Of a stretch of DNA of 62,485 nucleotides, positions 34,327 through 46,976 are shown piece after piece (position 1 is the first letter of the stretch; each line of letters begins with the position of its first letter). Under the pieces are notes generated by a model. That model saw nothing but the letters and a program-made list of their open reading frames with translations, searched no databases and was not told the DNA's origin. Source of the DNA: Bacillota bacterium (GTDB lineage: Bacteria > Bacillota > Clostridia > Peptostreptococcales > Anaerovoracaceae); assembly GCA_022793795.1 (NCBI GenBank), contig JAAWDM010000047.1, forward strand, positions 1 through 62,485. The letters are read 5' to 3'. Position numbers and translations under genes: made by a program.

Positions 34327-36097
34327 CGTCTCTCGCCTCCTTGCTTACCAAGTCCCCGATTTCTTTGGTCAGGGTCTCCATAATATCTGTATAGGCAGCC
34401 TCTGTTTTATCTTCCTCCACGTATTTGAAACGTCCGATGGTTTCCCGCACTGGCAGGCTTACAAGCTGATTGAAGCTGGCGCCTTTGGCCACTGCATCCT
34501 TGGACATTTCATACCAGGTGAGAATCAGTTTCAAAAGTTGATATTGCTTACCCATGGAGGAATAGGTATCCACGTCATGGAAAGCGTTCTGATGGAGATA
34601 GTCCTCACGAATGGATTTTGATACTTCCAGCTTCAACCGGTCTTCATGGGAAAGTCCATCCACACCTACCAGCTGTACGATTTCATTGAGTTCCGACTCC
34701 TCCTGAAGCAGGTGGAGAGTCTGAGCGCGCAATGCAGGGAATTCCTGATTTACGTTGGCCTCATACCAAGGTTCCAACCTATCGATATATAGGGAATAAC
34801 TCTGGAGCCAGTTGATAGCAGGGAAGTGACGTTTGGAGGCCAGTCCTGCATCCAAACACCAGAATACCTTTACGATACGAAGGGTAGCCTGGGAAACCGG
34901 TTCGGAAATGTCTCCGCCTGGAGGAGATACTGCACCGATGGCTGATAGGGCGCCCATTCTGCCTTCCTTACCCAAGGAAATGGTACGACCGGCTCTCTCA
35001 TAGAACTGCGCCAATCTGGAAGACAGATAAGCTGGGTATCCTTCTTCGCCTGGCATTTCCTCAAGACGTCCCGACATTTCACGAAGGGCCTCTGCCCATC
35101 TAGAAGTGGAGTCTGCCATAAGGGCTACCGAATAACCCATATCTCTAAAATATTCTGCAATGGTGATGCCTGTATAGATGGAAGCCTCACGGGCAGCAAC
35201 CGGCATATCCGATGTGTTGGCAATGAGCACCGTCCGCTTCATCAGTGATTCTCCGGTATGTGGGTCCTTTAGCTCTGGAAATTCCATCAATACGTCGGTC
35301 ATCTCGTTTCCACGCTCTCCGCAGCCGATGTATACTACGATATCTGCATCCGCCCATTTAGCAAGCTGATGCTGCACCACGGTTTTACCAGAACCAAAAG
35401 GCCCTGGAACAGCAGCCACGCCGCCCTTTGCGATTGGGAACAGAGTGTCGATGACTCTCTGACCGGTAATCAAAGGCATCTCCGGCGTTAATTTTTCCTT
35501 ATACGGTCTGCCCCGACGAACAGGCCATTTCTGCATCAATGTCAGTTCCTTCAGGGATCCGTCCTCCTGACGGACAGTACATACGGTCTCCTCTACAGTA
35601 AAGTCCCCAGCTGTGATGGATTCCACTGTACCTGCCACGCCCACTGGCACCATGATCCGCTGTTCTACCACGATGGTCTCCTGCACCGTACCGATGATGT
35701 CCCCTGGTTCCACAGTCTCTCCCACCGAAACTTTTGGTACGAAAGCCCACTTTTTCGTTCTGCTTAAAGACGGCACCTGAATACCTCTGGTAATGTTAGT
35801 GCCCACCATGGACACCATCTCCTCCAGCGGTCTTTGAATTCCATCGTACATGGTTTCAATCAGACCAGGTCCCAGTTCTACGGATAATGGCGCCCCTGTG
35901 GTAACCACCGGCGCTCCTGGGCCAATTCCCGCCGTCTCTTCATATACCTGTATGGAGGCCATGTCGCCTCTCATCTCTATAATTTCGCCTACTAGACCCT
36001 GATTGCCGACGCGAACCACGTCAAACATGTTGGCCTCTTCCATGCCGGAAGCCACTACCAATGGGCCTGCTACTTTTACGATTTTACCTTGACTCAT
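34319..36097 (-). CDS. ntpA: V-type ATPase catalytic subunit A
   Basis: A 592-residue catalytic subunit. Walker A 'GPFGSGKT' spans 232-239, followed by 'GCGERGNEM' with the catalytic Glu and by '[40 protein letters not shown]'. The non-homologous insert of A subunits (about 115-200) is present. It hydrolyses or makes ATP at the A/B interface. The gene starts three bases after ntpG. Confidence 0.95.
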   Translation of the reverse strand: MSQGKIVKVAGPLVVASGMEEANMFDVVRVGNQGLVGEIIEMRGDMASIQVYEETAGIGPGAPVVTTGAPLSVELGPGLIETMYDGIQRPLEEMVSMVGTNITRGIQVPSLSRTKKWAFVPKVSVGETVEPGDIIGTVQETIVVEQRIMVPVGVAGTVESITAGDFTVEETVCTVRQEDGSLKELTLMQKWPVRRGRPYKEKLTPEMPLITGQRVIDTLFPIAKGGVAAVPGPFGSGKTVVQHQLAKWADADIVVYIGCGERGNEMTDVLMEFPELKDPHTGESLMKRTVLIANTSDMPVAAREASIYTGITIAEYFRDMGYSVALMADSTSRWAEALREMSGRLEEMPGEEGYPAYLSSRLAQFYERAGRTISLGKEGRMGALSAIGAVSPPGGDISEPVSQATLRIVKVFWCLDAGLASKRHFPAINWLQSYSLYIDRLEPWYEANVNQEFPALRAQTLHLLQEESELNEIVQLVGVDGLSHEDRLKLEVSKSIREDYLHQNAFHDVDTYSSMGKQYQLLKLILTWYEMSKDAVAKGASFNQLVSLPVRETIGRFKYVEEDKTEAAYTDIMETLTKEIGDLVSKEARDDD

Positions 36098-36100
36098 CTT

Positions 36101-36424
36101 CTATTCTTCACCTCCAAATAGGATGTCTGCACCTACCGCCCGTTCCACCGACTTTTTCACATTGTCCATGCCAAGCCCAAGACTGCCGTCTTTGCTGGGA
36201 ATCGGAATGATAGCTGGAAGTCTTGCCTCACCGTACTCTGCCGCTTCCTGACGCAGATATTGAAATAGCTGCTCTGTGATATAGATGATAGCGAAATTCT
36301 CCTTCGCTATTTTTTTCAGTATGTGCCTGGCCTCCTCCGCCTGGTCGCAGGGAAAAACTTCGAGACCCACAGCTTTAAATCCAAGCACGCTTTCTCTATC
36401 GCCAATGACTCCGATTTTATACAT
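36101..36424 (-). CDS. ntpG: V-type ATPase subunit F
   Basis: A 107-residue protein with 'MYKIGVIGDRESVLGFKAVGLEVFP' at its start and 'LPAIIPIPSKDG' later, the subunit F pattern. It is part of the rotating central stalk with D. The start overlaps the ntpC stop by eight bases. The name follows Enterococcus hirae usage; atpF is used elsewhere. Confidence 0.9.
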   Translation of the reverse strand: MYKIGVIGDRESVLGFKAVGLEVFPCDQAEEARHILKKIAKENFAIIYITEQLFQYLRQEAAEYGEARLPAIIPIPSKDGSLGLGMDNVKKSVERAVGADILFGGEE

Positions 36425-37424
36425 ACGTTTCCCTCAGCCTTTCCTTCATAATTTCCTCTGAAGTACCGGAAATCTTACCAGTCAGCACCATACGCAGATT
36501 TTTAATCTCACTCTCCTTAGCCCCATAAAAGGCCAGAAGGGGTTCCAAACCGGCAGTGACATATTTCGCATCGCGAAGATACTGGATTTTTTTATCGTCG
36601 CAAAGCTTTTCCAGCAAAGTATATTTGCCCGTCTCTTTGACCACTGCGCCGCCGTCAGCTAAAATCTCCCGCATCCCATAAGGGGCCAGTCTGTCGGCAA
36701 ATTGCTGATAAGGTTCCTCATATCCAGAGGTAAACACCCTCTCGTCGATGGTTCCGCCCACCAGGAATACCTTCTGAAAGAAAGTCCATCCTTTGCCCAT
36801 CTGACGCAACCGAACGAAGGTGGTCAAATTAAGAATATCGATTAAAAGTCGTACATAGCCGATGAGGAAATCATCCTCTGTTTCAGCTGCCGCCTCCAGC
36901 ATATCCTTGTAACATGCCCGATCCAGTACGATATCAATTTCCTGCGGGTCTCGGCCTTTGGAAAACAAATCTACAGCCTCCTGTACCGCATACTTCATAG
37001 GCAAGGAAAGAAACATATAGTTACGCTCCTTAATCATCTGGCTCATTTTCTCTGCCGTGACTGTGCCTGCCTCCGTTAAATAGGGCGACGGGTCAATGCC
37101 CAGAAACTCTGCTTTCAATAACGCCTTTACATTGTGATAGTCAGCCGGATAGAGAAGCATCGCCAAACTTTCCTTTTCAGGCAGAATGGAAAATACCAAT
37201 TCCTTCACCCTGCGCTGCTCCTGACGAAGGAGATTTTCAAATTCTCTAGGGCTTTCCAGCTCTTTTCCATCTCCATATCCAAACTCGGCTAAAATCCCTA
37301 TGGCGCTCTGAAACTGCTTGCTTTCTATGACCCGAATCAAATCAGTTCTGCTAAGGAGGGTCTTTTCATTTCCACGAATGACGGCACAAGGAAATTCGTA
37401 TTGTTCTTGTCCATGTTTCATCAT
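36417..37424 (-). CDS. ntpC: V-type ATPase subunit C (d)
   Basis: A 335-residue all-helical protein. 'YPADYHNVKALLKAEFLG' and 'LVRLLIDILNLTTFVRLRQMGK'-like segments are those of the AC39/subunit C family, which caps the membrane ring and holds the D/F stalk. AAGGAG precedes two adjacent ATG codons. It lies between ntpE (eight-base gap) and ntpG. Confidence 0.9.
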   Translation of the reverse strand: MMKHGQEQYEFPCAVIRGNEKTLLSRTDLIRVIESKQFQSAIGILAEFGYGDGKELESPREFENLLRQEQRRVKELVFSILPEKESLAMLLYPADYHNVKALLKAEFLGIDPSPYLTEAGTVTAEKMSQMIKERNYMFLSLPMKYAVQEAVDLFSKGRDPQEIDIVLDRACYKDMLEAAAETEDDFLIGYVRLLIDILNLTTFVRLRQMGKGWTFFQKVFLVGGTIDERVFTSGYEEPYQQFADRLAPYGMREILADGGAVVKETGKYTLLEKLCDDKKIQYLRDAKYVTAGLEPLLAFYGAKESEIKNLRMVLTGKISGTSEEIMKERLRETYV

Positions 37425-37432
37425 AGTTCTCC

Positions 37433-38014
37433 TTATTCAAACAGCATCTTGGCAACTTCAAAACTGAGACGATCCTTTTGCTCTTCCACCAGAGCCTCAA
37501 TGGTATTATTGATATAGATTTTATCTACTTGCAGCAAATAGCCGCCTTTCATGTTTCTTGTCTCCTCGGAAACGAAAAACATGGCCTTTTCCTGGCTCTC
37601 ATTTAAAGCTGCCGCCACCCTAGGTCCGATAGTCTGCTGATCCTTTTGATTAAAAATCAATGCGCCGCCTTTTTGGCCAGTGGCTTTTCCCATGGCAATC
37701 ATCAGTCCAAGATAACGGTCCTCGTCCATAGAAACGATGGCGTTCACCGCCTCGTCAAAACACTGGCTAATCAGCTTTTGCTTTTGATCCAGAATCACCT
37801 TTCTGCAATCGATATCCGCCACAGACTTTCTTCGGCTTATCATCTTTTCCTTTTCTACAAGGCCCCTAGCCTCCTCGGACTTAGAAAGCTGAAGAGCTCG
37901 CTCTCTGGCATCGGCAAGAATTGCATCGCGCTTTTTTTCAGCGTCTGCCAAAGTCTGCTTGCTTTCTGCTTCCGCCTCACCCATAATTCGGGATGTAATC
38001 TTTTCTATACTCAT
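37433..38014 (-). CDS. ntpE: V-type ATPase subunit E
   Basis: A 193-residue peripheral-stalk subunit. It has a long charged N-terminal helix (about 1-90, 'IMGEAEAESKQTLADAEKKRDAILADARERA') and a small C-terminal domain ending 'TIEALVEEQKDRLSFEVAKMLFE'. It pairs with the G-type subunit at 40525-40851 to form the stator. Confidence 0.88.
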   Translation of the reverse strand: MSIEKITSRIMGEAEAESKQTLADAEKKRDAILADARERALQLSKSEEARGLVEKEKMISRRKSVADIDCRKVILDQKQKLISQCFDEAVNAIVSMDEDRYLGLMIAMGKATGQKGGALIFNQKDQQTIGPRVAAALNESQEKAMFFVSEETRNMKGGYLLQVDKIYINNTIEALVEEQKDRLSFEVAKMLFE

Positions 38015-38059
38015 GCTTTCTCCGCCTTTCCTACTGGTTTTATCGTCTATATGGCAAAC

Positions 38060-40524
<2,465 letters not shown>

Positions 40525-40538
<14 letters not shown>

Positions 40539-40851
40539 TTGTTTCCACGATCCTTTCTACAATGGACTTCACAATTTCTGGTTTCCTCGTCTCGGCCAGT
40601 TTCGCCATTTCCTCACACTGCCTTTTAGCAGTTTCTATGGCGTCTTCGTATTGACGCTGGGCTTCTTTCTGTCCTTCCGCTATCAGCAGTTCGACCCTGC
40701 CTTTGGCAGTTTGCTCAGCTTCAGATACAAGATTTCCGGCCTGCCTGTCTGCTTCTTGTATGAGACGATTCGCTTCAGTTTTGGCATTTTTTCGCAAAAC
40801 TTCTGCGTTTTGTTCTGTCTCTTTTATCAGATTCAGTTCTTCCGTAAACAC
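40525..40851 (-). CDS. ntpF: V-type ATPase G/H-type peripheral stalk subunit
   Basis: A 108-residue protein that is one long charged helix ('ETEQNAEVLRKNAKTEANRLIQEADRQAGNLVSEAEQTAKGR'), as in subunit G/H. It begins with GTG seven bases after GGAGG. It is the first gene of the nine-gene operon. A weak sigma-A promoter may lie at 40889-40917 (TATAAT with a poor -35). Confidence 0.82.
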
Positions 40852-40928
40852 CTTTTTGCCTCCTTTTGGATTTTTTTAAACTCTCACCCTTATTATTATA
40901 TTACCCATATTTTACACATAAGAAACAG

Positions 40929-40966
40929 ACAAAATGAATGAAATGTATATATTTCATTCATTTTGT
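40929..40966. terminator. 16-bp perfect hairpin between whiA and the V-ATPase operon
   Basis: ACAAAATGAATGAAAT and its exact complement around a six-base loop. It lies 23 bases past the whiA stop and probably ends that transcript. Its AT-richness and short T-runs make it a moderate terminator in either direction. Confidence 0.6.
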
Positions 40967-40988
40967 TAAATATATCAAAAAAAATTAT

Positions 40989-41951
40989 CTATAACGAAAT
41001 TTTTCCGGCCAATTCCTCGATACGAGCAAGCCGGTGATTGATACCCGATTTTTTTAAAGGTGGATCAAGAAGTTCTCCTAAAGCCATAATGGAAATATCA
41101 GGATTCTCCTTTCGAAGCGCCGCTACCTCTCTCAGTTTCTCCGGAAGCCAATCCAGGCCTTTCGCCTTCTCAATCTTCTCAATGGCTGCCAGCTGCCGCA
41201 TGGCCGCTTCCACCGCTCTGTCCACATTGGCTGTATCACAGTTGGCGATTCGCTTAGCATCGCTGACCATGCTCTTCTTAATCCGAATTTCCTCCATGGT
41301 AAACACCTGATTGTTGGCCCCCATGATGGCCAAGGTATCCCTAATATAATCAGCTTTTTTCATATAGACTACATACTGGTCCTTTCGTTTAGAAATCTTA
41401 GCGGATAAATCCACAAAGCTGTTGATAAGCCTCCTTAAATCCAGAGCCAACTGCTCGCTTCGACAGACAAATTCCAAGTGATAACCTTTTTCCGGATCGC
41501 TCATGGTGCCGTTTCCCATAAATATGCCGCGAAGATACGCTTTCTTACAGCACTTACTTTTTACGATACCGCTATAAATGCCGTCACTGATATAGTTGTT
41601 CCCCTCCTTTACCAGCAAAATACCTGTTTCTCGCAGAATCTGCTCGCTCAAGTTGTCTGGATCAATGGTAAGACTATATGCATAATGATTCACATTTCTA
41701 GCTTTTCCCACTGAAGAACCTTCTCCGATTTCCAGTCTGGTTTCTATACCAAAATACTCCTGAAGTAGTTTTTTATAGTGACGGGCAATGGCCGGATTTT
41801 CGGTGGTAATCACCACTCGAAATTTACCGCCTCCAACCAACCTAAGGCTCCCTGCCGCCCTCAAAAAACCGGATATTTCAGCCAGCTGACAACATTTTTT
41901 TTCCGTTTCCACTCGAGATAGTTCGTTTTTAGTCTCTGATGCAAATGACAC
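40989..41951 (-). CDS. whiA: DNA-binding protein WhiA
   Basis: A 320-residue protein with the two-domain WhiA layout. A degenerate LAGLIDADG homing-endonuclease-like domain comes first (about 20-215, 'RGIFMGNGTMSDPEKGYHLEFV'). A C-terminal helix-turn-helix follows ('ALRKENPDISIMALGELLDPPLKKSGINHRLARIEELA'). WhiA controls sporulation or division genes and affects chromosome segregation in Firmicutes and Actinobacteria. Here it is not beside yvcK/yvcJ, its usual neighbours, and appears monocistronic. Confidence 0.93.
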   Translation of the reverse strand: MSFASETKNELSRVETEKKCCQLAEISGFLRAAGSLRLVGGGKFRVVITTENPAIARHYKKLLQEYFGIETRLEIGEGSSVGKARNVNHYAYSLTIDPDNLSEQILRETGILLVKEGNNYISDGIYSGIVKSKCCKKAYLRGIFMGNGTMSDPEKGYHLEFVCRSEQLALDLRRLINSFVDLSAKISKRKDQYVVYMKKADYIRDTLAIMGANNQVFTMEEIRIKKSMVSDAKRIANCDTANVDRAVEAAMRQLAAIEKIEKAKGLDWLPEKLREVAALRKENPDISIMALGELLDPPLKKSGINHRLARIEELAGKISL

Positions 41952-42015
41952 AATCCGTCTCTCCTTCTGCCTTCAAATCTTACTAAAATCTTTCTGTCTT
42001 ATTAACATTGTTTAA

Positions 42016-42044
42016 ATTATATCATTTTACAGCAGCAGAAACAA
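42016..42044 (-). promoter_or_regulatory. Sigma-A promoter of whiA
   Basis: TTGTTT (42039-42044), 17 bases, TATAAT (42016-42021) on the minus strand. Confidence 0.6.
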
Positions 42045-42063
42045 GATGTCAGGCTCCCATAAC

Positions 42064-42092
42064 TTGCATTTCCATACCAAATATAGTAGAAT
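42064..42092 (+). promoter_or_regulatory. Sigma-A promoter of the CAT-fold gene
   Basis: TTGCAT (42064-42069), 17 bases, TAGAAT (42087-42092). It is divergent from the whiA promoter 20 bases away. Confidence 0.55.
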
Positions 42093-42141
42093 AAAAAACA
42101 TAGCAAAATTTTAGCAGCTAGAAAATAGGAGAATTGAGATT

Positions 42142-43014
42142 ATGTTTAGAACAGATGGATATAGAGTAAAAACAAACGACCCTATGTATGAATTGGTTCC
42201 ATATATCATGCCACTACGCTATGATGCTTGTAACTCTGTGACAGAAGAGATTGATCTGGATTTAATGCAGGACTATATAAAAAAATGTCGTGCAAAGGGT
42301 ATCAGTATGAACCATATGAGTATCATCATCGCTGGCGCCCTTCGCCTGTATTCCCAAAATCCATACCTCAACCGTTTCGTCATGAACCGTAAAATCTATG
42401 CGCGCAATCACTTCTGTGTCTCCTTTGTATCCCTTCGTCCGGATAGAACCAGCGATACGGTCAACAAGGTATATTTCAATTTAGACGACGATATTTTCAC
42501 CGTTAACCAAAAGGTACAGGCTGTCATTGAGCAGAGCCAGAATTCTAAGGCCAATAACGCCATGGATCAGTTGATTGCCAAGCTGGTGCGAATTCCCTTC
42601 CTTATAGGTATCGCTGTGGGTGCACTGAAGATATTGGATAAATACTTTGCCCTGCCTTTTTCTGTGGTACATGCCAGCCCATTCCACACCAGCCTCTTTG
42701 TGACCAATCTGGCCTCCATCAGAACCAATGCCATCTATCATCACCTCTATGAGTTTGGCACCACTGGCATCTTCCTGGCCATGGGACAGCCATCCAAGAA
42801 ATTGGTTCAAAACGGTGAAACCATAGAAGAACATAAAATCATGGAAATTGGCATTGTCACCGATGAACGAATCGCCAACGGCCATTATTACGGTCGCTGT
42901 TTCAAAGAGCTTCGCCGGTATTACAGAAATCCAGAACTGCTGGAAACCAAGCCGGAAACCATTGTCCGCGACCCAGATGTAAAAACAAAAAATCCAAAGT
43001 TCATATTGAAATAA
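42142..43014 (+). CDS. CAT/E2-fold acyltransferase-like protein with degenerate active site
   Basis: A 290-residue protein that resembles the catalytic domain of 2-oxoacid dehydrogenase E2 or chloramphenicol acetyltransferase, without lipoyl or E3-binding domains. Support comes from 'GISMNHMSIIIAGALRLYSQNPYLNRFV' (the entry helix), 'SLFVTNLASI' and the C-terminal 'MEIGIVTDERIANGHYYGRCFKELRRYYRNPELL'. The catalytic H-x3-D-G of the fold reads E-R-I-A-N-G here, so both His and Asp are replaced. A function other than acyl transfer is likely. AGGAGA lies nine bases before the ATG. Confidence 0.65.
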   Translation: MFRTDGYRVKTNDPMYELVPYIMPLRYDACNSVTEEIDLDLMQDYIKKCRAKGISMNHMSIIIAGALRLYSQNPYLNRFVMNRKIYARNHFCVSFVSLRPDRTSDTVNKVYFNLDDDIFTVNQKVQAVIEQSQNSKANNAMDQLIAKLVRIPFLIGIAVGALKILDKYFALPFSVVHASPFHTSLFVTNLASIRTNAIYHHLYEFGTTGIFLAMGQPSKKLVQNGETIEEHKIMEIGIVTDERIANGHYYGRCFKELRRYYRNPELLETKPETIVRDPDVKTKNPKFILK

Positions 43015-43077
43015 CTATTTTCTGTATCAGCAGAATCTGTTATACTAAAGGCGTATCAAAAAACGGAGGAAACATTC

Positions 43078-43482
43078 ATGGATAGAAAAGAACAAGCATT
43101 AGATTTACATAAACGAGGTTTTAACTGTGCTCAATCAGTGGCCTGCTCCTTTTGCAATGTGATGGGGGCTGACCCAGAGACCACATTCAGACTGGCAGAA
43201 CCCTTTGGTTTAGGCATAGGCGCCATGGAAACATGCGGTGCAGTCAGCGGCATGGCCATGGTAGTAGGCATGAAGATGAGCGACGGTGATTTGGACACCC
43301 CTAAGACCAAACGCCAATGTTACGACATGATGCAAACTTTAATTAAGGAGTTTAAAGAAAAAAACAGTTCCATCGTCTGCAGCGAAATCAAAGGCATTGA
43401 AACGGGAACCGTCCTTCGAAGCTGCAACGGCTGTATCGAGGATGCCGTAGAACTGTTAGATAAACATCTTTTAGGACTTTAA
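43078..43482 (+). CDS. C_GCAxxG_C_C family redox protein
   Basis: A 134-residue protein with the cysteine pattern that names the family: 'GFNCAQSVACSFC', 'METCGAVSGMAM', 'CSEIKG' and 'SCNGCIEDAVELL'. Members are small, occur in anaerobes and are thought to bind a metal or Fe-S centre, with no established reaction. A TATACT -10 lies at 43041-43046 and GGAGGA precedes the start. It ends at a bidirectional terminator. Confidence 0.85.
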   Translation: MDRKEQALDLHKRGFNCAQSVACSFCNVMGADPETTFRLAEPFGLGIGAMETCGAVSGMAMVVGMKMSDGDLDTPKTKRQCYDMMQTLIKEFKEKNSSIVCSEIKGIETGTVLRSCNGCIEDAVELLDKHLLGL

Positions 43483-43503
43483 TACAATATGATACTTCAT
43501 ATG

Positions 43504-43547
43504 AAAAGCGGACAGCATTCCTACTAAAAGGAAGCTGTCCGCTTTTC
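43504..43547. terminator. Bidirectional terminator between the C_GCAxxG gene and pyrG
   Basis: AAAAGCGGACAGC and GCTGTCCGCTTTT form a 13-pair stem extended by TTCC/GGAA, with A/T tails on both sides. It can stop both convergent transcripts. Confidence 0.85.
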
Positions 43548-43554
43548 CGCGTCA

Positions 43555-45177
<1,623 letters not shown>

Positions 45178-45248
45178 TTACTAGCCAAAACAAAATGGAG
45201 TACCATCACGACTACCTTTATGCTGCCCTTGCCGCCATGTTCTCCTTT

Positions 45249-45307
45249 AAAAACGGAGAAAGCGTTCCCCGGGATAGGGATACTATCCCTTCTCAGTGAA
45301 CGCTTTC
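45249..45307 (-). promoter_or_regulatory. pyrG: Terminator-like hairpin in the pyrG leader (candidate attenuator)
   Basis: Downstream of the pyrG promoter the RNA forms GAAAGCGTTC/GAACGCTTTC enclosing GGGATAG/CTATCCC, followed by TCCG and five T. An overlapping alternative, CTCC/GGAG, spans the T-run. A terminator within a pyrG leader is known in Bacillus subtilis, where CTP shortage lets polymerase through. The initial GGGC run needed for that exact mechanism is not obvious here. Confidence 0.6.
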
Positions 45308-45319
45308 ATTGAACAATTT

Positions 45320-45348
45320 ATTATAGTAAAGTTCGCGGGGCTTGTCAA
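45320..45348 (-). promoter_or_regulatory. pyrG: Consensus sigma-A promoter of pyrG
   Basis: TTGACA (45343-45348), 17 bases, TATAAT (45320-45325), a perfect match to consensus. It begins ten bases past the queT stop. Confidence 0.85.
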
Positions 45349-45358
45349 TATTTCTGTG

Positions 45359-45844
45359 TTAAAAAATCTTTCTCTTTTTCAGGGCCTGATAAAGAATCCA
45401 TCCAAAAAGACCGCAGCAGATGACTTCACCGATTCCCACAGTCAAAACTAGATACCAGTAAGCGTCTGTTACGCCATAGACATACATCAGCACTGGCGGC
45501 ACTATGATGCAGTTAGCTAAAATGGGGAAAACCGGCCCCAAAACAGGAACTTTTCTTCCTATGTAGTAAGTACCTATTGCACCAATGAGCGTAGCTAAAG
45601 AACCAAACACAATGTCCCAAAAGGCGCATCCTGTCAGCAGATTAGCTAGCAGACATCCAATAAAAAGACCCGGAACAGCGGCTCCGGTAAAGATAGGCAA
45701 AATGGTCAATGCCTCTGAGATTCGAATCTGTATGGCGCCGCTTGCCAGCCCAAGCAAATTCGCTAAATAGGTGAGCAGCACATAAAGGGCTGCTATCAGA
45801 CCAGCCGTAGCCAGGTCTTTGGCCGTAATACTTGTTTTTTTCAT
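45359..45844 (-). CDS. queT: QueT family queuosine-precursor transporter
   Basis: A 161-residue ECF-type substrate-binding membrane protein with about five to six helices: 'AALYVLLTYLANLLGLASGAIQIRISEALTILPIF' and 'IGAIGTYYIGRK' are typical of the family. It is believed to bind preQ0/preQ1 for uptake through an energy-coupling-factor module encoded elsewhere. A preQ1-I riboswitch lies directly upstream, which supports this substrate. Confidence 0.88.
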   Translation of the reverse strand: MKKTSITAKDLATAGLIAALYVLLTYLANLLGLASGAIQIRISEALTILPIFTGAAVPGLFIGCLLANLLTGCAFWDIVFGSLATLIGAIGTYYIGRKVPVLGPVFPILANCIIVPPVLMYVYGVTDAYWYLVLTVGIGEVICCGLFGWILYQALKKRKIF

Positions 45845-45851
45845 GTTACAT

Positions 45852-45894
45852 CTCCTTTAGTTTTGTTTTACGTGAGGAAGGTCTCGAACTCACG
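45852..45894 (-). promoter_or_regulatory. preQ1-I riboswitch upstream of queT
   Basis: Stem P1 is CGTGAG (45889-45894) with CTCACG (45871-45876), enclosing the loop TTCGAGACCTTC. The A-rich tail TAAAACAAAACTAA follows and runs into the ribosome site AAAGGAG. Stem, loop and 'AACTAA' tail match the class I aptamer. Overlap of the tail with the ribosome site indicates translational shut-off when preQ1 is bound. Confidence 0.75.
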
Positions 45895-45949
45895 ATGGAA
45901 TGAAAATTCCCTGCTTTCTTTGGGAGCAAAGGCTGCCCCATGCAAGGAT

Positions 45950-46768
45950 TTAAAAAAGTCCCTGCTGCTCTTTGCTTCTTAAAAAGCGCCTTCTGTATTT
46001 AAGCACCGCATAATCGCTTATGCGATTGACATAAATCGGGTCGAAGATTCCCCCTGCAATGCCAATAATCAGCTGGCCCTGCAGGAATTTCGTATAGATC
46101 ATTTCAGCAGACAAGGCTTCTGATGTAGCTCGCATCTGCTCAATTTTATTTACACGGTACCCCTCCATGGAGTCTCCGTCCTCTACAATCTCCTCAATTA
46201 GTTGGTTAAACTCTTCATTGGCCGCCTGAAACTCTTCTCCATCCATCATGGCCACTTGAATGAGCTTTAGGATGAAAACCTTCTCCTCCTCGGTGTCATA
46301 CCGATACCCGTAGCTTAAAGCGATTTCATAAACGCTTTTCAGCACCATAGCGATAAAAAGAGGAATGTCCGGCACCCCAGCGCCGATTAGCCCCAGACCG
46401 ATACCCTCCACGCTGGACACCAGCAGATTCACCTTTTTCGCAGCTCGGGCCTGCCTGGTAAAGCTGCGAACCGACCGTTTATCCGCGCCAAGCTCTGTGG
46501 CATAGGTATTGATCTGAAAATCCTTTTCCTTTCTTTCTTTGTTGTAGGTTTTTTCAATTACCCCTGTTCCCTTCTCAAAGATTAGAGAAAAACCTTTAAA
46601 AAAAGCCGCGTTTAACGTACTGGTCAATTTGTCCGGTACAAATCGGTCCAGTTTGCCTACCAGTACGCTGGTAGGGCCCTCCATTCTGCGAGCGGTAAAT
46701 TTATTTTCCTTTGCCTGCAGGTTTTTCCATTCCTTTTCCCAAGGTGATTTTCGGTTGAGGATTGCCAT
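45950..46768 (-). CDS. EcsC family protein
   Basis: A 272-residue protein. The start at 46768 has AAAGGA upstream; an ATG seven codons earlier has none. 'VEGIGLGLIGAGVPDIPLFIAMVLKSVYEIALSYGYRYDTEEEKVFILKLIQVAM' is the EcsC core. EcsC is named from the Bacillus ecs operon but its biochemical role is unknown. 'GLIGAGVPDIPLFI' suggests membrane association. Confidence 0.85.
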   Translation of the reverse strand: MAILNRKSPWEKEWKNLQAKENKFTARRMEGPTSVLVGKLDRFVPDKLTSTLNAAFFKGFSLIFEKGTGVIEKTYNKERKEKDFQINTYATELGADKRSVRSFTRQARAAKKVNLLVSSVEGIGLGLIGAGVPDIPLFIAMVLKSVYEIALSYGYRYDTEEEKVFILKLIQVAMMDGEEFQAANEEFNQLIEEIVEDGDSMEGYRVNKIEQMRATSEALSAEMIYTKFLQGQLIIGIAGGIFDPIYVNRISDYAVLKYRRRFLRSKEQQGLF

Positions 46769-46789
46769 AATCTGTCCTTTCTGTCTCAA

Positions 46790-46885
46790 TCACGATTGTT
46801 CCAGAATTCTCTCATTCTCATCATATGCTGCAATCAAACTTGTAAAAACGATAAGTAACAAAATTGGTAATACCTTTTTCATCAT
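46790..46885 (-). CDS. Small secreted or membrane peptide (31 aa)
   Basis: ATGATG at 46880-46885 follows a run of six G at a proper distance. The 31-residue product has a basic start, a hydrophobic stretch 'VLPILLLIVFTSLIAA' and an acidic tail 'YDENERILEQS'. It is too short to be more than a membrane peptide or a cleaved signal. It ends 22 bases before the EcsC start and lies just past the murA terminator. Confidence 0.5.
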   Translation of the reverse strand: MMKKVLPILLLIVFTSLIAAYDENERILEQS

Positions 46886-46900
46886 CAAATCCCCCCTTTT

Positions 46901-46940
46901 AAAAAATCAACCCAGAATCCTCTTGTAAAGATATTCTGGG
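46901..46940 (-). terminator. Rho-independent terminator of murA
   Basis: CCCAGAAT (46933-46940) and ATTCTGGG (46911-46918) form an eight-pair stem, followed by TTGA and six T on the minus strand, 37 bases past the murA stop. Confidence 0.75.
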
Positions 46941-46976
46941 CTATTATCTATTTTATCCGACCAGCCTATCCCAAAT

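Noticed and set aside
45870..45900. Sequence on the plus strand resembling a tRNA T-arm (GGTCTCGAACTCAC)
   Set aside because: No acceptor, D or anticodon stem can be built around it; the minus-strand reading as a preQ1-I riboswitch explains it.
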